A DNA stretch of 64,000 bases, from contig JAKSZT010033739.1 in the NCBI GenBank assembly GCA_026826555.1, positions 664,551 through 728,550 of the forward strand. Direction: 5' to 3'. Every line of letters starts with the position of its first letter. Position 1 is the stretch's first letter. Shown here piece by piece: positions 23,521 to 35,029 of this stretch. The notes below the pieces were generated by a model. It was given only the letters and a program-made list of their open reading frames with translations. It did not search any database and was not told the origin of the DNA. A program made the translations under genes and the position numbers. The stretch comes from Tolypeutes matacus (Eukaryota > Chordata > Mammalia > Cingulata > Chlamyphoridae).

Positions 23521-24154
23521 AGATTAGCACTGATGAAAATGCTGGATGAAGTAAGAATCATGACCAGAGAGAGAAGTAAGAGATGTTGGTGGAATTCATG
23601 CTAAGATCGGAAAGTTCCATCTGATGGTTGATTTTTATTTTCACTGTAAAATATAGAAAGTATGAAATAACTTTGGAATGTGAACTAACAGAAAGTAGAG
23701 TCCAGATGTTAGAGGATAATGGAGTGACATTTTTAAAGTCATGAAAAATGAAGCATGACCTGTCAAGAGAAATGCAGTAACAATCAGCTGACCAGTGTGT
23801 CTCCCCAAATCCTGGGCACTGAATTAATAAACCATCCCTGACCTCCAGCTCCTCACTCCTAAGGCATTAAGATGTCTCAGAAACCCTCTTTTAAGTGTTC
23901 CTCTCATTGCCTTCTTCAGTTAGGCAAAAAGTCCCAAAGGAGTAGAATATTATTAGACCCATCAACAGTCATGGTTAAATTATTATTTTAGACTATGTTT
24001 TGAAAAAAGAGAACCCTGCCCCTGAGAGGAAGCCCTTCCCAGGCACCCCCTACACATGCCCTGGGTCTGGGTCCTGTGCTTAGTGGGTCCTGAGCACTCC
24101 CTGCTGGCCTGCCCCTCCCCTGCAGGGAAGTTCTTGTTGAGCTCACAGGACATT

Positions 24155-24770
24155 TTCCTCATAGCTTCTCTGCCCAGTGTTATGTTGCTGTGCCCTTTGC
24201 TTCAGCTTGATCTTTAAAGACACCACACACAGGTGGCACCATCTCTTTTTTTTTTTTTTATTATTATTTTTATTTTTTTATTATGGGTAAAAATCAAAAT
24301 TCTCACAATACATACAAACATTTGCAAAATGATATATAAATATATATGCATATATGTGTGTATTTGCTTACAAAAATGTTATTTATATATATATATACAT
24401 ATATTTTGAGAGGTGCTTAGATTACCCAAAATATTACACGGAACCCACTGGAATTCCCATGTTGCCCACCTCCCACACCTCCCACCACATCCCACACAAA
24501 CATCTCCCACAGTGTGGCCCACCACCCTCAATGAACTTACACATCCTGGAGCCTTGCCACCAACCATAGACCACACCATCTCTTATCAGTGAATTTTCCT
24601 TAGCAACCCAGCATACTCTTCAGGAAGACAAAATACAGGAATCTGTGCAACCACAAGGGGGCCCTTCTCTGGAGCCTGCCAGATGCTTTGACATAGTCAC
24701 AGTCGTGGTAAATCCAGAGGTTTTCAGGGGGTCTCTCATCCCCTTTGTCCTCCTGAGATTTGAAGGTTAC
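24155..24770 (-). pseudogene. VH3-like relic split by an L1 tail
   Basis: On the minus strand a degenerate FR3 end lies at about 24160-24236 (a GCTGTG-CC-CTTCAGCTTGATC stretch aligned with the VH3 FR3 end). FR2-CDR1-FR1 traces lie at 24655-24730 (CTTCTCTGGAGCCTGCCAG and GTAAATCCAGAGG on plus). An L1 tail separates them. Block C carries the same relic unsplit at 56.03-56.32 kb. No open frame remains; the assignment is by resemblance to VH3 framework DNA. Confidence 0.55.
24248..24573 (-). mobile_element. L1-type 3' tail with 11-bp target duplication
   Basis: Antisense tail starting with poly(T). CACCATCTCTT flanks it at 24237-24247 and 24574-24584. It is the same family as the tails at 1.44 and 39.18 kb and is absent from block C, so it arrived after the duplication. 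Confidence 0.85.
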
Positions 24771-24779
24771 TACAGAGAA

Positions 24780-25110
24780 CACATGCACACACAGGACCAT
24801 GGGGCTCAAAGCACACACAAATATCCACTATACCCATACCACATGCACAGACATACACACAAAACACACATAGATGTACATGAACATATTATATGTGCAC
24901 AATAAAACAACTGCTCTGCCTAGTACACATAGCCTAAAACTCACACACATATCCATTCCTGTGTACATGCATTTACTACTCCAATAATACACCCACTCAT
25001 ACATTCAGAGACAGGTGTATGCACACACATGTTTGCATTCACAGATACACACGTATACACATACCTTCACATGAACACACATGAGCACACATACACATGC
25101 TCCCTCTGAT
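24780..25110. repeat. CA-rich low-complexity tract
   Basis: Irregular CACACA/CATACA sequence next to the VH3-like relic. Similar tracts lie beside the relics at 29.1 and 56.36 kb, so the tract is part of the duplicated unit. Confidence 0.85.
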
Positions 25111-25689
25111 TTTTGCAGCACTGGACTCCAAATTTGCCGTTCACCCCTGTGTTCAGAACATGGAAACCCTAGGCTGGCTTAAGTGACTCCCTTTGGCAAA
25201 TAGGCCAAAATCAAACATGACTAATCAGATACTTGGCAAGTTCCTGCATTTTGGGTTTGCCTTTCCCTGCTTTGCCTGGGAGCCCTGCAGATGCCCCATG
25301 AGAGGAGCTGGCCTGCCTGCTAGGGGTCAGGAGCACATGGCTGACCCATGCACAGTCAGTGCAGCCAGGACCCACCCACCCCACATACCTGGGAGGAGCC
25401 CATGGACACAGAGCCCAGCAAATGGATGTCCTCAGTGGTTCTCAGAAAACATAGGATCCCTGTGCAGAGCATCCCTGCCAGAAGCAGAGACAAATGCTGC
25501 ACAAGGAATGGGGGGCCCAGAACAGGGGTCTTGGGTTGCTTTTCACTTGCTGTTTTCAGAATCCTCTCTCTATCTCTGATATTTGTCATTCTGAATAGTA
25601 GATGTTTGGGGGTAGATTATTCAGGTTTATTATTTTGGGGATGTGTTGTCCTTCTAAGAAATTGATATTTCCAAGTTCCTTAAATTTTT

Positions 25690-26280
25690 AAGTAAAGTGT
25701 TGCCTATGACCCAGCATTTCTATTGTTTTCCATCTACCAAAGAGAACTGATATATATGAGGCAGAATTTGTACAGAAATGTTAAGAGAAGCATTATTTGT
25801 AATAGCCCCAAATTGTAAACAACCCAAATATCCATGAACTAGTGAATTAATAAAAATTAGGAGCATATATTTGATGGAATATTATTTAGCAATTACAAAT
25901 TAAGTACAGATATATATATATATATATGTAAGTACATTAAAGAACCTTCAAAATATGCTAAGTGAAAGAAGACTTTTAGTAGAGATCACACATTTATTAT
26001 TCTATTTATTTGGAATTTCCAGAATAGTAAAACCTATACCGACAGAATGCACATTAGTGTTTGCCAGAGGATGGGGGAGGGGGAATGGAGAAAGACCACT
26101 GCTGGGCGTGGAGTTTCTTCTGTGGTGTTGTATACACTATAAATTTATACTAGGGTGATAGTTGCACAACTCTGCTAACACATTAAAGTTAACTGAGCTG
26201 CCAAGTTAAAATATTTGATGATTATGGTATGTAAAATATATGTAAAGAAAGTAGTAAATATTATGTTTAAAAATCACATT
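25690..26280 (+). mobile_element. L1M-like 3' end (sense)
   Basis: ATGACCCAGCATTTCTATTG, AACCCAAATATCCATGAACTAG and GTGATAGTTGCACAACTCTGC follow the order of old L1 3' ends. A short (TA)n lies at about 25912-25927. Confidence 0.72.
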
Positions 26281-26532
26281 CACATATTTACATGCATTTT
26301 TTCAAATTCAGTCAACCATGAGATAAAGGATTTCCTGAGAAAGACACTAAGATAAGCTGTGAACTCAGTAAATAAAATAGAAAGAAATTATTTACAGAAG
26401 GATGAACAAGGAGGATAAACAAAATATGAGCAAAGAGAACTCTTACTTTGGCAGGACAAATGTCACAAGGTTTCCTCTGCACCTGCTCCTGGTTGGGCCT
26501 GTGTACTTGTTGGCTACAATCCTGAAAGGGAA

Positions 26533-26571
26533 GGTTTTTGCCTGAGATCTAACTGCTTTTTCGTCATTGTG
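26533..26571 (-). promoter_or_regulatory. V-RSS of the 26.6 kb VH (good)
   Basis: Plus-strand order: nonamer GGTTTTTGC (26533-26541, 8/9), exact 23-bp spacer, heptamer CATTGTG (26565-26571), CACAATG in the gene sense (one change outside CAC). Confidence 0.82.
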
Positions 26572-27009
26572 CTTCTCTTACACAGTGATATATGGTTGCA
26601 TCATCAACAGACCCAGAGCTCAGTTGTAGGGAGAATTGGTTCATGGATATGTCTCTTGAGATGGAGATTTGGCTCTTGAGAGATGGATCATAGAATGTAT
26701 TTCCATTATGACAAATTTCTGACAACCAATGAAACCCCATGTCCTGGGGCTGGTGGACCCAGTGCCAGCAGGACACACTGGTGATGGAGGAACCAGACAC
26801 TGTGCAGGTGAGGGCCAAGGCCTGAGAGGTCTTCACCACACTTGGATCACATTCCAGAAGCCGAACCTGGGACAAGACTTTAACCAGAAAATATATCAAA
26901 AATCATGACAAACATCATACACCTCATCTAGTCACAACAGAAGGAAACTTCTGAGACTCTCACAGGGAGAAGTGACCACCAGGAAGAAAAACTACCACAG
27001 GAACCTCAT
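26572..27009 (-). pseudogene. VH4-like V segment with a stop in the leader
   Basis: The leader exon 27009-26964 is 46 nt with a GTGAGA donor but its sixth codon is TAG (after M-R-F-L-W). The V exon, about 26877-26572, is open: QVRLLE start, ALALTC, CDR1 SVSCWHW, W-V-H-Q, CDR2 EICHNG, MNQFSLQLSS, YHCVR. The acceptor is weak (AAAG instead of CTCAG). Both canonical Cys are present. It shares the extra CDR1 and CDR2 cysteines and the FR2 His with its relatives. The leader stop should block protein unless read through, but the RSS is good, so it may still rearrange. Confidence 0.87.
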
Positions 27010-27105
27010 GATCTTTTGAACAAGGTTTATGTGTCCTGGAGAGTACAGCACACAGTGTGAAAGAGCTGCCCTAGGTTTTGAGTTTAGCCTTAAAATGAAG
27101 ATGGG

Positions 27106-27113
27106 ACTTGCAT
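27106..27113 (-). promoter_or_regulatory. Ig V promoter octamer, one mismatch
   Basis: ACTTGCAT on plus (ATGCAAGT in gene sense), 97 bp upstream of the leader ATG at 27009. Confidence 0.6.
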
Positions 27114-27439
27114 GTGGGAAGTCTGTGCATAAAGCAGGGGAGTTTCTGGGGAGATTCAGTCACTATTTAAAAACCTGTGAGGAGAACATCTGACCCTCTT
27201 CAGGGATGGACTTCTGTTTACTGAGAGCCCAGAGCTCTGCATCTCCACATCAGAAAAGCATTGCTTATTCAATATTAACTCTGATCTCAGGACATTTCCC
27301 CCTCACCCACATTGATAGAGAAACACCTGACTTCCCCTTCTCTCTCTTCTCTCAGGAAAACATTATATGGTTTGCTCATTCTTACTTCATCTTAACATCC
27401 CAATCAGCACCACCTCATAGAGGGATGTGACAGCACGTG

Positions 27440-27600
27440 TTGTACAAAGCATGATGCCTAGGGGCAAGAGATCTGGTTCACATCCATGCTTAGACCTGGA
27501 GAACTGCATGACCTTGGGAAGATCACTGGACCATTGGCTAGTGGCTCCTCACCACTAGAATGGCCATGTGAACACCTACTTCCCTAGACATTAAGGAAAT
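27440..27600 (+). mobile_element. MIR SINE fragment
   Basis: AGAACTGCATGACCTTGGGAAG and the CTCACCACTAGAATGGCC stretch match a MIR. A paralogous relic lies at 2540-2700. Confidence 0.6.
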
Positions 27601-27609
27601 CAAGTGGGC

Positions 27610-28735
27610 AGTGGAACTACTAGGAGGATTTGTACAGTGCTTCTTAGAGCACAGATGTGAACACCTTCTCCACACCTCCCTGGGTTCTGGTATGCAGGAG
27701 AGGTCATGAGTATCTTCAAGTTTAACAGCAGCTCCTTTTACACAACTATGTTTGCTCTTGCTCTTGAATCATGCATCCAGTGTTATAGGATTTTTATAAT
27801 TCCAAGTACAAGCAGGGTCCTGCACAGGTTTTAGAAGTTTTCATGGAAAGTGTCACTGGTACAGTTACTGGGGAAAAAACTTGTGCCATTCCCCCTACCT
27901 CTGACCTACATGACAGAATTGAGGGGAAGCCTGACCCCTGAGAAGAGGGTTGGTAAAAATGTCAGCAACCAGTTGAGGACAGTGAGATTCAGACAAAGTG
28001 GTTACCAATCCTTAACACTTCCCATTCCTGGGTCCCCAGAGAGATGCCTTCATGAGCAGATGTCTACCACATCCTCAATTTCATCCTGAGCATAGACCAG
28101 GACCTGCCTTTCTGGGTTCTCAGCTCCTAATGCAAATAGCTTCTCTTAGCTCTGATGAAATCACCACTGCCAAGACCTCAGTTTCCAGGTTCAGGGCAAT
28201 GGGCAGGGGGGCATGAGAGTGTCTGAAGATCCTTTTTGGTTGGTATTTCAGTGACATTCTTCATCACACAACTTGAGGCATAATATTTTCTCAAAAGCCA
28301 CCAGATGAATAAATGCCTGAATAAAGAATAGATCAAACTACCTCAAATGAATCTGGATGTAGTGGATTTGGACATGAGTTCAAGACTTAGGGACCAAATC
28401 TGAATGTCTGATGAGTGCAGGTAGAAAGAAGCCAACCCCATGGCAGGTGGAGGAAGGAAAATATGCTGCTTCTGCATATTGAGAAATTGTTGAATGTCTT
28501 CACACACTGGGCACTGAAGTTACAGTGTCCTGCAGGCCTTGATGGATTTATCTGTATGGTCATGATGGAAGATATGTGAATAATAACAAAATGGAATCAT
28601 ACTGTTAAAGGCATTATTCCTTCATATGGTGATAAAATGAAAAGTGTATCATCTCTTCTTCTGCTTAGGAAAGAGTTTCTACCCTCTGCCCAGGTCCTCA
28701 GCCTCCTTGCTGGATGAAAGCCCTGCTCTCCCAGA
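27610..28735. other. V-unit flank, no gene seen
   Basis: Spacer between the VH4-like pseudogene and the VH3-like pseudogene. Short frames here have no recognisable content. Confidence 0.45.
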
Positions 28736-28739
28736 GTCA

Positions 28740-28778
28740 GGTTTTGTCAGGGTTCTCACTCACTTCCTTCACCATGTG
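28740..28778 (-). promoter_or_regulatory. decayed V-RSS of the VH3-like pseudogene
   Basis: Nonamer-like GGTTTTGTC (28740-28748), exact 23-bp spacer, and heptamer-like CCATGTG (28772-28778). Spacing is right but the heptamer is damaged. Confidence 0.55.
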
Positions 28779-29090
28779 TCTCCCACAATAGAACAGGACA
28801 GTGTTTGGATTCTCAGGCTGATCTTCTGTAGGTATTGAATGCTTTATCTGTTGTATTTGGAGAAGGTGATTTATCTTTCACAGGATTAAAATGTGTATCT
28901 TACTTGTATTGTAAATAATAACTCTCACCCATTTCATCCATTCCCCGGAATCTTTGGGGATCAGTTAATTGTTTAGATGTGAAGAATGAATACACAGACT
29001 GCACAAAAGTGAAACAGAACCCTGTTTACCCATCCCTGGCCATCTCACCTATCAGCCAGACTCCACCAGGTGAACCACACACAGGATATT
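28779..29090 (-). pseudogene. VH3-like (clan III) V pseudogene
   Basis: The whole V exon can be followed in reverse: FR3 end (TCTCAGGCTGATCTTCTG on plus), a GGTGATTTATCTTTCACA stretch matching the FR3 start, an FR2 trace (TCTCACCCATTTCATCC and ATTCCCCGGAATC), CDR1-FR1 (CACAGACTGCACAAAAGTG), and the FR1 start AGACTCCACCAGGTGAACC. Many substitutions and small indels destroy the frame and the splice acceptor. It differs in family from the VH4-like segments around it. A CA-rich tract follows at once and obscures the leader. Confidence 0.72.
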
Positions 29091-29094
29091 TGAG

Positions 29095-29560
29095 GACACA
29101 ATAGCAGTGATCTCAGGATGTGAGTCACACATACATTATCATGCACACTGAGAAACACAGAGAAAAACATAGTTTCATGCACAGTCACACTAACTCCCTT
29201 TCATGCACACACAATCATGACACACTTTCATATAAACACTCATACACAACAAAAATAAAAAATCACACACATTAATAAACACTAAGACTCTGAAACACAA
29301 TTAGCTTAAATTCTTATGCATATTTACATATGTGCATTTTTACACACCTTGTCATGTACACAGTGCCACATACAAACATGCAATAATACATTTTATACAC
29401 ACCTATACTCACACATATTGACATTCACATACAAAGATACAGTTACATACTCATACACAAATTTGCACTCAACATACTCACAATCACATATTCAATCACA
29501 CTATCACATCCACACTCAAATTCCCATCTGCACTCAGAACATAGCTTCATACCTAATCTC
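29095..29560. repeat. CA-rich low-complexity tract
   Basis: Irregular CACA/CATA sequence directly upstream of the VH3-like pseudogene. The frame at 29316-29630 is a product of this composition. Confidence 0.85.
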
Positions 29561-29599
29561 ACACTTCCATAAATATAATCTCATTTTTTTCATATGCTC

Positions 29600-30635
29600 A
29601 CAGATAAATCATGAACATATTAAAATTTGAATGGCCAAACATTTCATTAATAGTCTTATTGTAGATTTGATGGGGCAATAATAAGATAGACGGTAAGGCC
29701 TTCCACTTCAACAATAGTTATATCAATCTAAGTAAAGCAGCAGCTTTGGAATACTTCAAAGTGCAATAAGGAAGATTTTCTAACATTTGAAAAATTATCA
29801 GGGATTTTTTAAATGCCATGACTTTTGAATAGTCAAAATTAAATTAGCCTATTTGGATTTCATGTGGAAGAAGCTTGAATATCAGAAATTCTTGTCCTGT
29901 TTTCCTGCCATCATGAAAATTAGAGACATGGTGTTTTGACCATGTTTGCAGAAGTGCCGAGAAGGATACCAAGAAATATGCCTCTAGGACACATATTTTA
30001 GAATTCTCACCATTGGTATTTTGTTGGGTAAGTATTATCTGACCTATGCACTCCTCCTAACTTTATTTTTATGATTAAGCAAAATAAATCACCAATAGAA
30101 TCCACAAGGTTTAGTGTTCTGTGCCCAGCCTCCAATGAATTTAAAAATTAACAACTAATGTGTGTTACATTCACATCTTCTTTAAAACATAAATAGAAAA
30201 ATTTAAGCTTAGATTGAGTGTTGAATAAAAGACAATAAATTATCTGCATGATGCTTTGGAAGGCAGAATACAACATTCTCCACAAAGGGAAAAAGAAATT
30301 GAAAACATAGAGAAAACACTAAGAAATGAGAATGACAGTATGAAATGGCTTTTGGGAGAACAAATAAAAGTTACAGAAAAAGACTAAGAGCTGATGATCA
30401 GAAACACAATTTAGAGTTAAGTCATGACAACTCCAGAAGATTGAGAAAACACACAAGTCAAAACAATCAAAAGTCAAACATCCCAAGAAAGAAAACATTG
30501 AAAACCCCACAAATATACATTAGAGTAAAATTACAGAAGCCCACATTTCTGTGCAATTTGAGTTTTCTGGATGAATTCTGAAGACCCAAAAATTAGTCCA
30601 GGACAAATAAATTATGGACAAATAAACTTGCTCCC
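29600..30635. other. no recognisable gene
   Basis: A-rich intergenic sequence; a stretch at 30290-30560 is purine-rich. Nothing identified. Confidence 0.45.
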
Positions 30636-30639
30636 AAGT

Positions 30640-30770
30640 TCATAGTTTCACATTTGTGAAATGGAGGAATCATTGATACTTCATATGATTAGTGTGCATT
30701 GGTAAAGTGAAATAACAAGATGGGTATAATTACTTAGCCCAGCATATCACATAATAAGGAATCAATTTTC
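30640..30770 (+). mobile_element. MIR SINE fragment
   Basis: TTTCACATTTGTGAAATGGAGG and a TTACTTAGCCCAGCATATCACATAATAAG end match the MIR 3' core. Confidence 0.65.
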
Positions 30771-30879
30771 CAGAATGCTTTCATTGAGACTCAACTACTC
30801 CAGAACAATCATATCTGTGGCCTGAGGGTGCATGTGTCCTGGGTGCTGTAGAAGCTCAGCTGCTGCCTGCTACAGGCAT

Positions 30880-31700
30880 AGTCGAACCCGCCCAGGAGCA
30901 CCAGGTGGGGGCAGTGGCTAGGTGGCAGCGCAGGACGCAGAGTACAAGGTGCGGAGGTGCATCCGCGACTTCCAGGTGCTGCTGGCCCAGAGCGGCAAGC
31001 TCTGTGGCGCCTCTTCAAGATCCTCCTGCCGGGCACGGGGTAGAGCGGCAAGTCCACCATCCTCAAGCAGGTGAGCATCATCCACGGCAGCGAGTTTGAC
31101 CAGAAGGTGCTTCTCAAGTTCCCAGACACCATCTTCAACAACTTCCTCAAACCATCAGATGTTGCTGCATCATAGACCTCTGGTTTTCCCCACAGTGCCT
31201 AGCTCAGGGCTTTGTGCAGAACAAGCCTTGAACAGAGTTCCACAGTTCTTGTTGATGCACAAGACAAGTTTGGTATTTTCTGGCAGTATTCTGAGAATGA
31301 AAAGCATGGGATGTTCTTCATGGCCTTTGAGAACAAAGCAGGGCTGCCAGTGGAGCCCACCACCTTCCAGCTCTAGGTACCTGCTCTGAGTGCTTTCTGG
31401 AGGGATTCTGGCATCAGGGAAGTGTTCAGCTGGAGGAATGAATTTCAGCTGGGTTAATCCATGAAGTACTTCCTGGATAACTTGGACCAGATTGGCCAGC
31501 TGAATTATTTCTCTAATAATCAAGGCATCCTGCTAGCCAGGAAAGCCAGCAAAGGAATTGTGGAACACAAATTCATAGTAAAAAAAATATCCCCTTTAAG
31601 ATAGTGACTTGGGTGGCCAGCAGTCTCAGCATCAGAAGTGGTTCCAGTATTTTGATGGAATCACTTTGATCCTTTCATGGTCTCCTCTAGTGAATAGGAC
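30880..31700 (+). pseudogene. GNA12: GNA12 processed retropseudogene, 3'-truncated
   Basis: GNA12 encodes the G-alpha-12 subunit that couples receptors to Rho signalling. The translation across frames shows the P-loop region (SGKSTILKQ, with TAG at 31041-31043 where Glu is expected), [41 protein letters not shown] and IGQLNYF in G-alpha-12 order without introns. It breaks off near GITLIL at about 31700, before the NKxD box and C-terminus. No poly(A) is seen. A large antisense L1 begins just beyond, which may have interrupted the retrocopy. Confidence 0.88.
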
Positions 31701-32739
31701 CAACATTGTCAATGGTTTACAGTATAGTTTACATTTTATAAATTTTGATGATATTTACCATGTCCTGTGTCCATCAATGTAAGATAATGAAAAATATTTC
31801 CACTGACCACTAAATAACTCTTGTTTGATATATTCTGTTTCTCCCTTCCCATCCCCTTGGGGTCCATGACAGCCCCCTGGCTTGACTCATTGGATGACAA
31901 GATTCATAAGTACATGCAACAAGAGGTCTTGACACTTTGGTTTGTCCTCCCTTATTAGAAAACTCCCTTGCTCTTAAGAGATGCAAATATGTCTATTTTT
32001 AAGCAAATTGGTTCTCCCAAAGATGGGAGTCCATCTCCTTCCCACTTATTGTGTGGATCTCCACCCCCTGATACAAAACATTATGACAAGATTAACACTC
32101 ACACACTCCCTAAAAGCCTGCTCCAGATGTGCCCTGTCCCAAATGTCCCCCCCCCCCGCAACCAACACCCTAAACCATTGACCCTTCCTTGTCATATTGC
32201 CTTAACAGCATCCCCACCTTTGTACTTTCAACCTCATACCCACAAATCCCAAGTGTTCACCTGGTCCCTCTCCCATTTCTTCCCCCACTATCCTGGGTAT
32301 TCTAACCTACCCTTCCCAATATACACACCTATCAACCCTGAACCCCCAAACCCAATAATATCATTGCCCACCTGTCCTATCTAGTCAATACACAAATACA
32401 CACTCTCACTTTACCATAGATTATGTCCATATGGGTGATGGCTCACAACTTTCTCTTTTCTTTCTCCTTCTTATAAACCTATCTTTCAGACAATAGTTCT
32501 CAAAGACTGCTCAATTTCCTTAATTCATATTAGTGAGGTCAAGTACTGTTCATCCTAAAATGCCTGGCCTCCTTCACTCAACATATAGTCTTCAAGATTC
32601 AAACATGTTATCCCATGTATTAGCACTTTATTCCTTCTTATGGCTGAGTAATATTCCATGGTATGTATGTACCACTTTTTGTTTATCCATTCATCTGTTG
32701 ATGGGCACCTGGGTTGATTCCAACTTTGGCAATAGTGAA

Positions 32740-34903
32740 CAATGCCGTTATGAACATTGTTGTGCATATATCTATTCATGTCTTTGCTTCCAATTCTTCT
32801 GGGTATATACCCAGCAGTAGAAACGCTGGATCATATGGAAGAACTATTGTTAGTTTTCTGAGGAACTGCCAAACTGTCCTCCACAGTGGCTGGACCATTT
32901 CACAATCCCACCAGCAGTGGATGAGGGTTCCCATTTCTCCACATCCTCTCCAACAGTTATAGTTGGCTGTATTTTTATAGCTGCCATTCCAATGGGTATA
33001 AGATGGTATCTTATGTTGTTTTGATTTGTATTTCCCTAATAGCTGCCGATGTCAAGCATTTTTTCATATGCTTTTCAACAATTTATAATTCTTCCTTGTA
33101 GAAGTGTCTTTTCAGATCACTTGACCATTTTTTAAATGGGTTGTTTGTCTTTATTTTTGATGTGAAGGATTTCCTTATATATGCAGGTTACTAGGCTCCT
33201 ATCAGATATATGGTTGCCAAATATTTTCTCCCATTGGTTAGGCTGCCTTTTTATTTCCTTGATAATGTTCTTTGAGGTGCAAAAGTTTTTAATTTTGAGA
33301 TCAAAATTAAAAACTTTCTTTGCTGCTCATGCTTTGGCAATTTCCTATTACAAGGTCCTGTAAATGCTTCCCTACATTATCTTCCATGGTGTTTATGGGT
33401 CTTGGCTCTTACATTTAGATCTTTGTACAATCTTGTGTTGATTTTTGTATAAGGTGTGAGATGGTGTTTCTCGCTCATTCTTTTGGATATGGATATCCAG
33501 CTCTCCAAGCACCACTTGTTGAAAAGGCCATGCTCTCCCAACTGAGTGGGCTTGGTGGCCTTGTCAAATATCAGATGACTGTATATGTGAAGATTTCTAT
33601 CAAAACTTTCAATTCAGTTCCATTGGTCATTATGTTTATCCTTGTGCCAATACCATGCAGTTTTGAGCACTGTAGCTTTGTAGTATGCTTTAAAGTCAGG
33701 AAGTGTGATACCTCCAACTTCATTTTTCTTATTCAATATGTCTTTTGCAGTTTGGGGCCTCTTACCATTCCAAATATATTTTATAGTTACTTTTTCCAGT
33801 TCCTTAAAAATGCACTGTTGATTTTTATTGGGATTGCATTAAATCTGTAGATTAATATGAGTAGGTTAGACATCTTCATGATATTTAGTCTTCCTATCCA
33901 CGAACAGGGAATATTTTTCCATTTATTTAAGTCTTCTTTCATTTCCTTTAATAGTGTTGTGTAGTTTTCTGTACATAAGTCCTTTACATCTTTAGTTAAA
34001 TTTATTCCTTGGTATTTTATTCTTTTAGTTACTATTGTAAATGGTATTTTTTTCTTGACTTCCTCCTCAGATTGCTCATTATTGGTGTGCAGAAATGCTA
34101 CTGATTTTTGAGAATTGATCTTATAGCCTGTGATATTACTTAACTCCTTTATAAGTTCTAGAAGCTTTGTTGTTGATTTCTCAGGGCTTTCTACATATAG
34201 GATCATGTCGTCTGCAAATAATGAAATTTTTACTCCTTTTTCAATTTGGATGACTTTTAAATCTTTTGCTTGCCTCAGTACTTGAGCAAGTACTTATAAG
34301 GCAATGTTAAATAGGAGTGGTGATAGTGGGCATCCTTGTCTTCTTCCCAATCTCAGAGGGATGGTTTTTAGGATTTCACCATTGAAGATAACGTTAACTT
34401 TGTGTTTTTCATATATACCCTTTATCATGTTCAGAAAGTTTCCTTCTATTCCTATCTTTTGCAGTGTTTTTATCAGGAAAGGGTGCTGTATTTTGTCAAA
34501 TGCTTTTTCTGCATCTATATTGATGATCATGTGATTTTTTTCTTTCAATCTGTTTATGTGTTGTATTACATTGATTGATTTTCTTATGTTTAACCATCCT
34601 TGCATAACCAGAATGAAACCCACTTAGTCATGGTGTATAATTATTTTGCTATATTGTTGAATGCGATTAACAAGTATTTTGTTGAGGATTTTATCACTAG
34701 GTTCATTAGAGAAATTGGTCTGTAATTTTCCATTCTTGTGGTATCTTTGGCTTTGGTATTAGGGTAATGTTGGCATTATGGAAGGAGTTAGGCAATATTC
34801 CTTCTACTTCTATTTTTTGGAAGAGCTTAAACAGGATTGAAGAATTCAGCTGTGAAGCCATCTGGTCCGGGGATCTTCTTAGCTGGAAGGTTTTTGGTGA
34901 CTG

Positions 34904-34949
<46 letters not shown>

Positions 34950-34990
34950 ATTCATTGTGTCTTTCATTACTGTAAGTTCTCTTATCTTTT
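32740..34990 (-). pseudogene. L1 ORF2 C-terminal part (RT and beyond)
   Basis: Frame 34623-34294 contains [16 protein letters not shown] and a [15 protein letters not shown] motif, both diagnostic of L1 reverse transcriptase. Frame 34206-33787 holds a thumb-like region with KINSQKS and [14 protein letters not shown]. The FADD-type box should fall between about 34290 and 34210, where the frame is broken. Dead by stops and shifts. Confidence 0.88.
34904..34945. repeat. (CT)n microsatellite
   Basis: A CT run of about 40 bp following GGTGACTGAGT. It marks the left edge of the insertion into ORF2. Confidence 0.95.
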
Positions 34991-35029
34991 ATATACAGTG
35001 ACAATTTATTCTGTACATTCCCCTATTGC

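Larger units (their letters stand above)
18760..25500. repeat. duplicated IGHV block B
   Basis: The block aligns along its length with block C (51.2-57.1 kb). It contains, in order, V downstream flank, a VH4-like segment, upstream flank, a MaLR-type LTR, a MIR, a VH relic, a CA-rich tract and a phrase (GGGAGCCCTGCAGATGCC) repeated at 25.28 and 56.79 kb. Block B has three extra insertions absent from C: at 19.16-19.55, 23.11-23.52 and 24.25-24.57 kb. Confidence 0.8.

Noticed and set aside
29316..29630. 104-codon frame
   Set aside because: Translation of a CA-rich low-complexity tract.
31968..32384. 138-codon proline-rich frame
   Set aside because: Lies in the C-rich antisense 3' UTR of L1; no protein features beyond composition.
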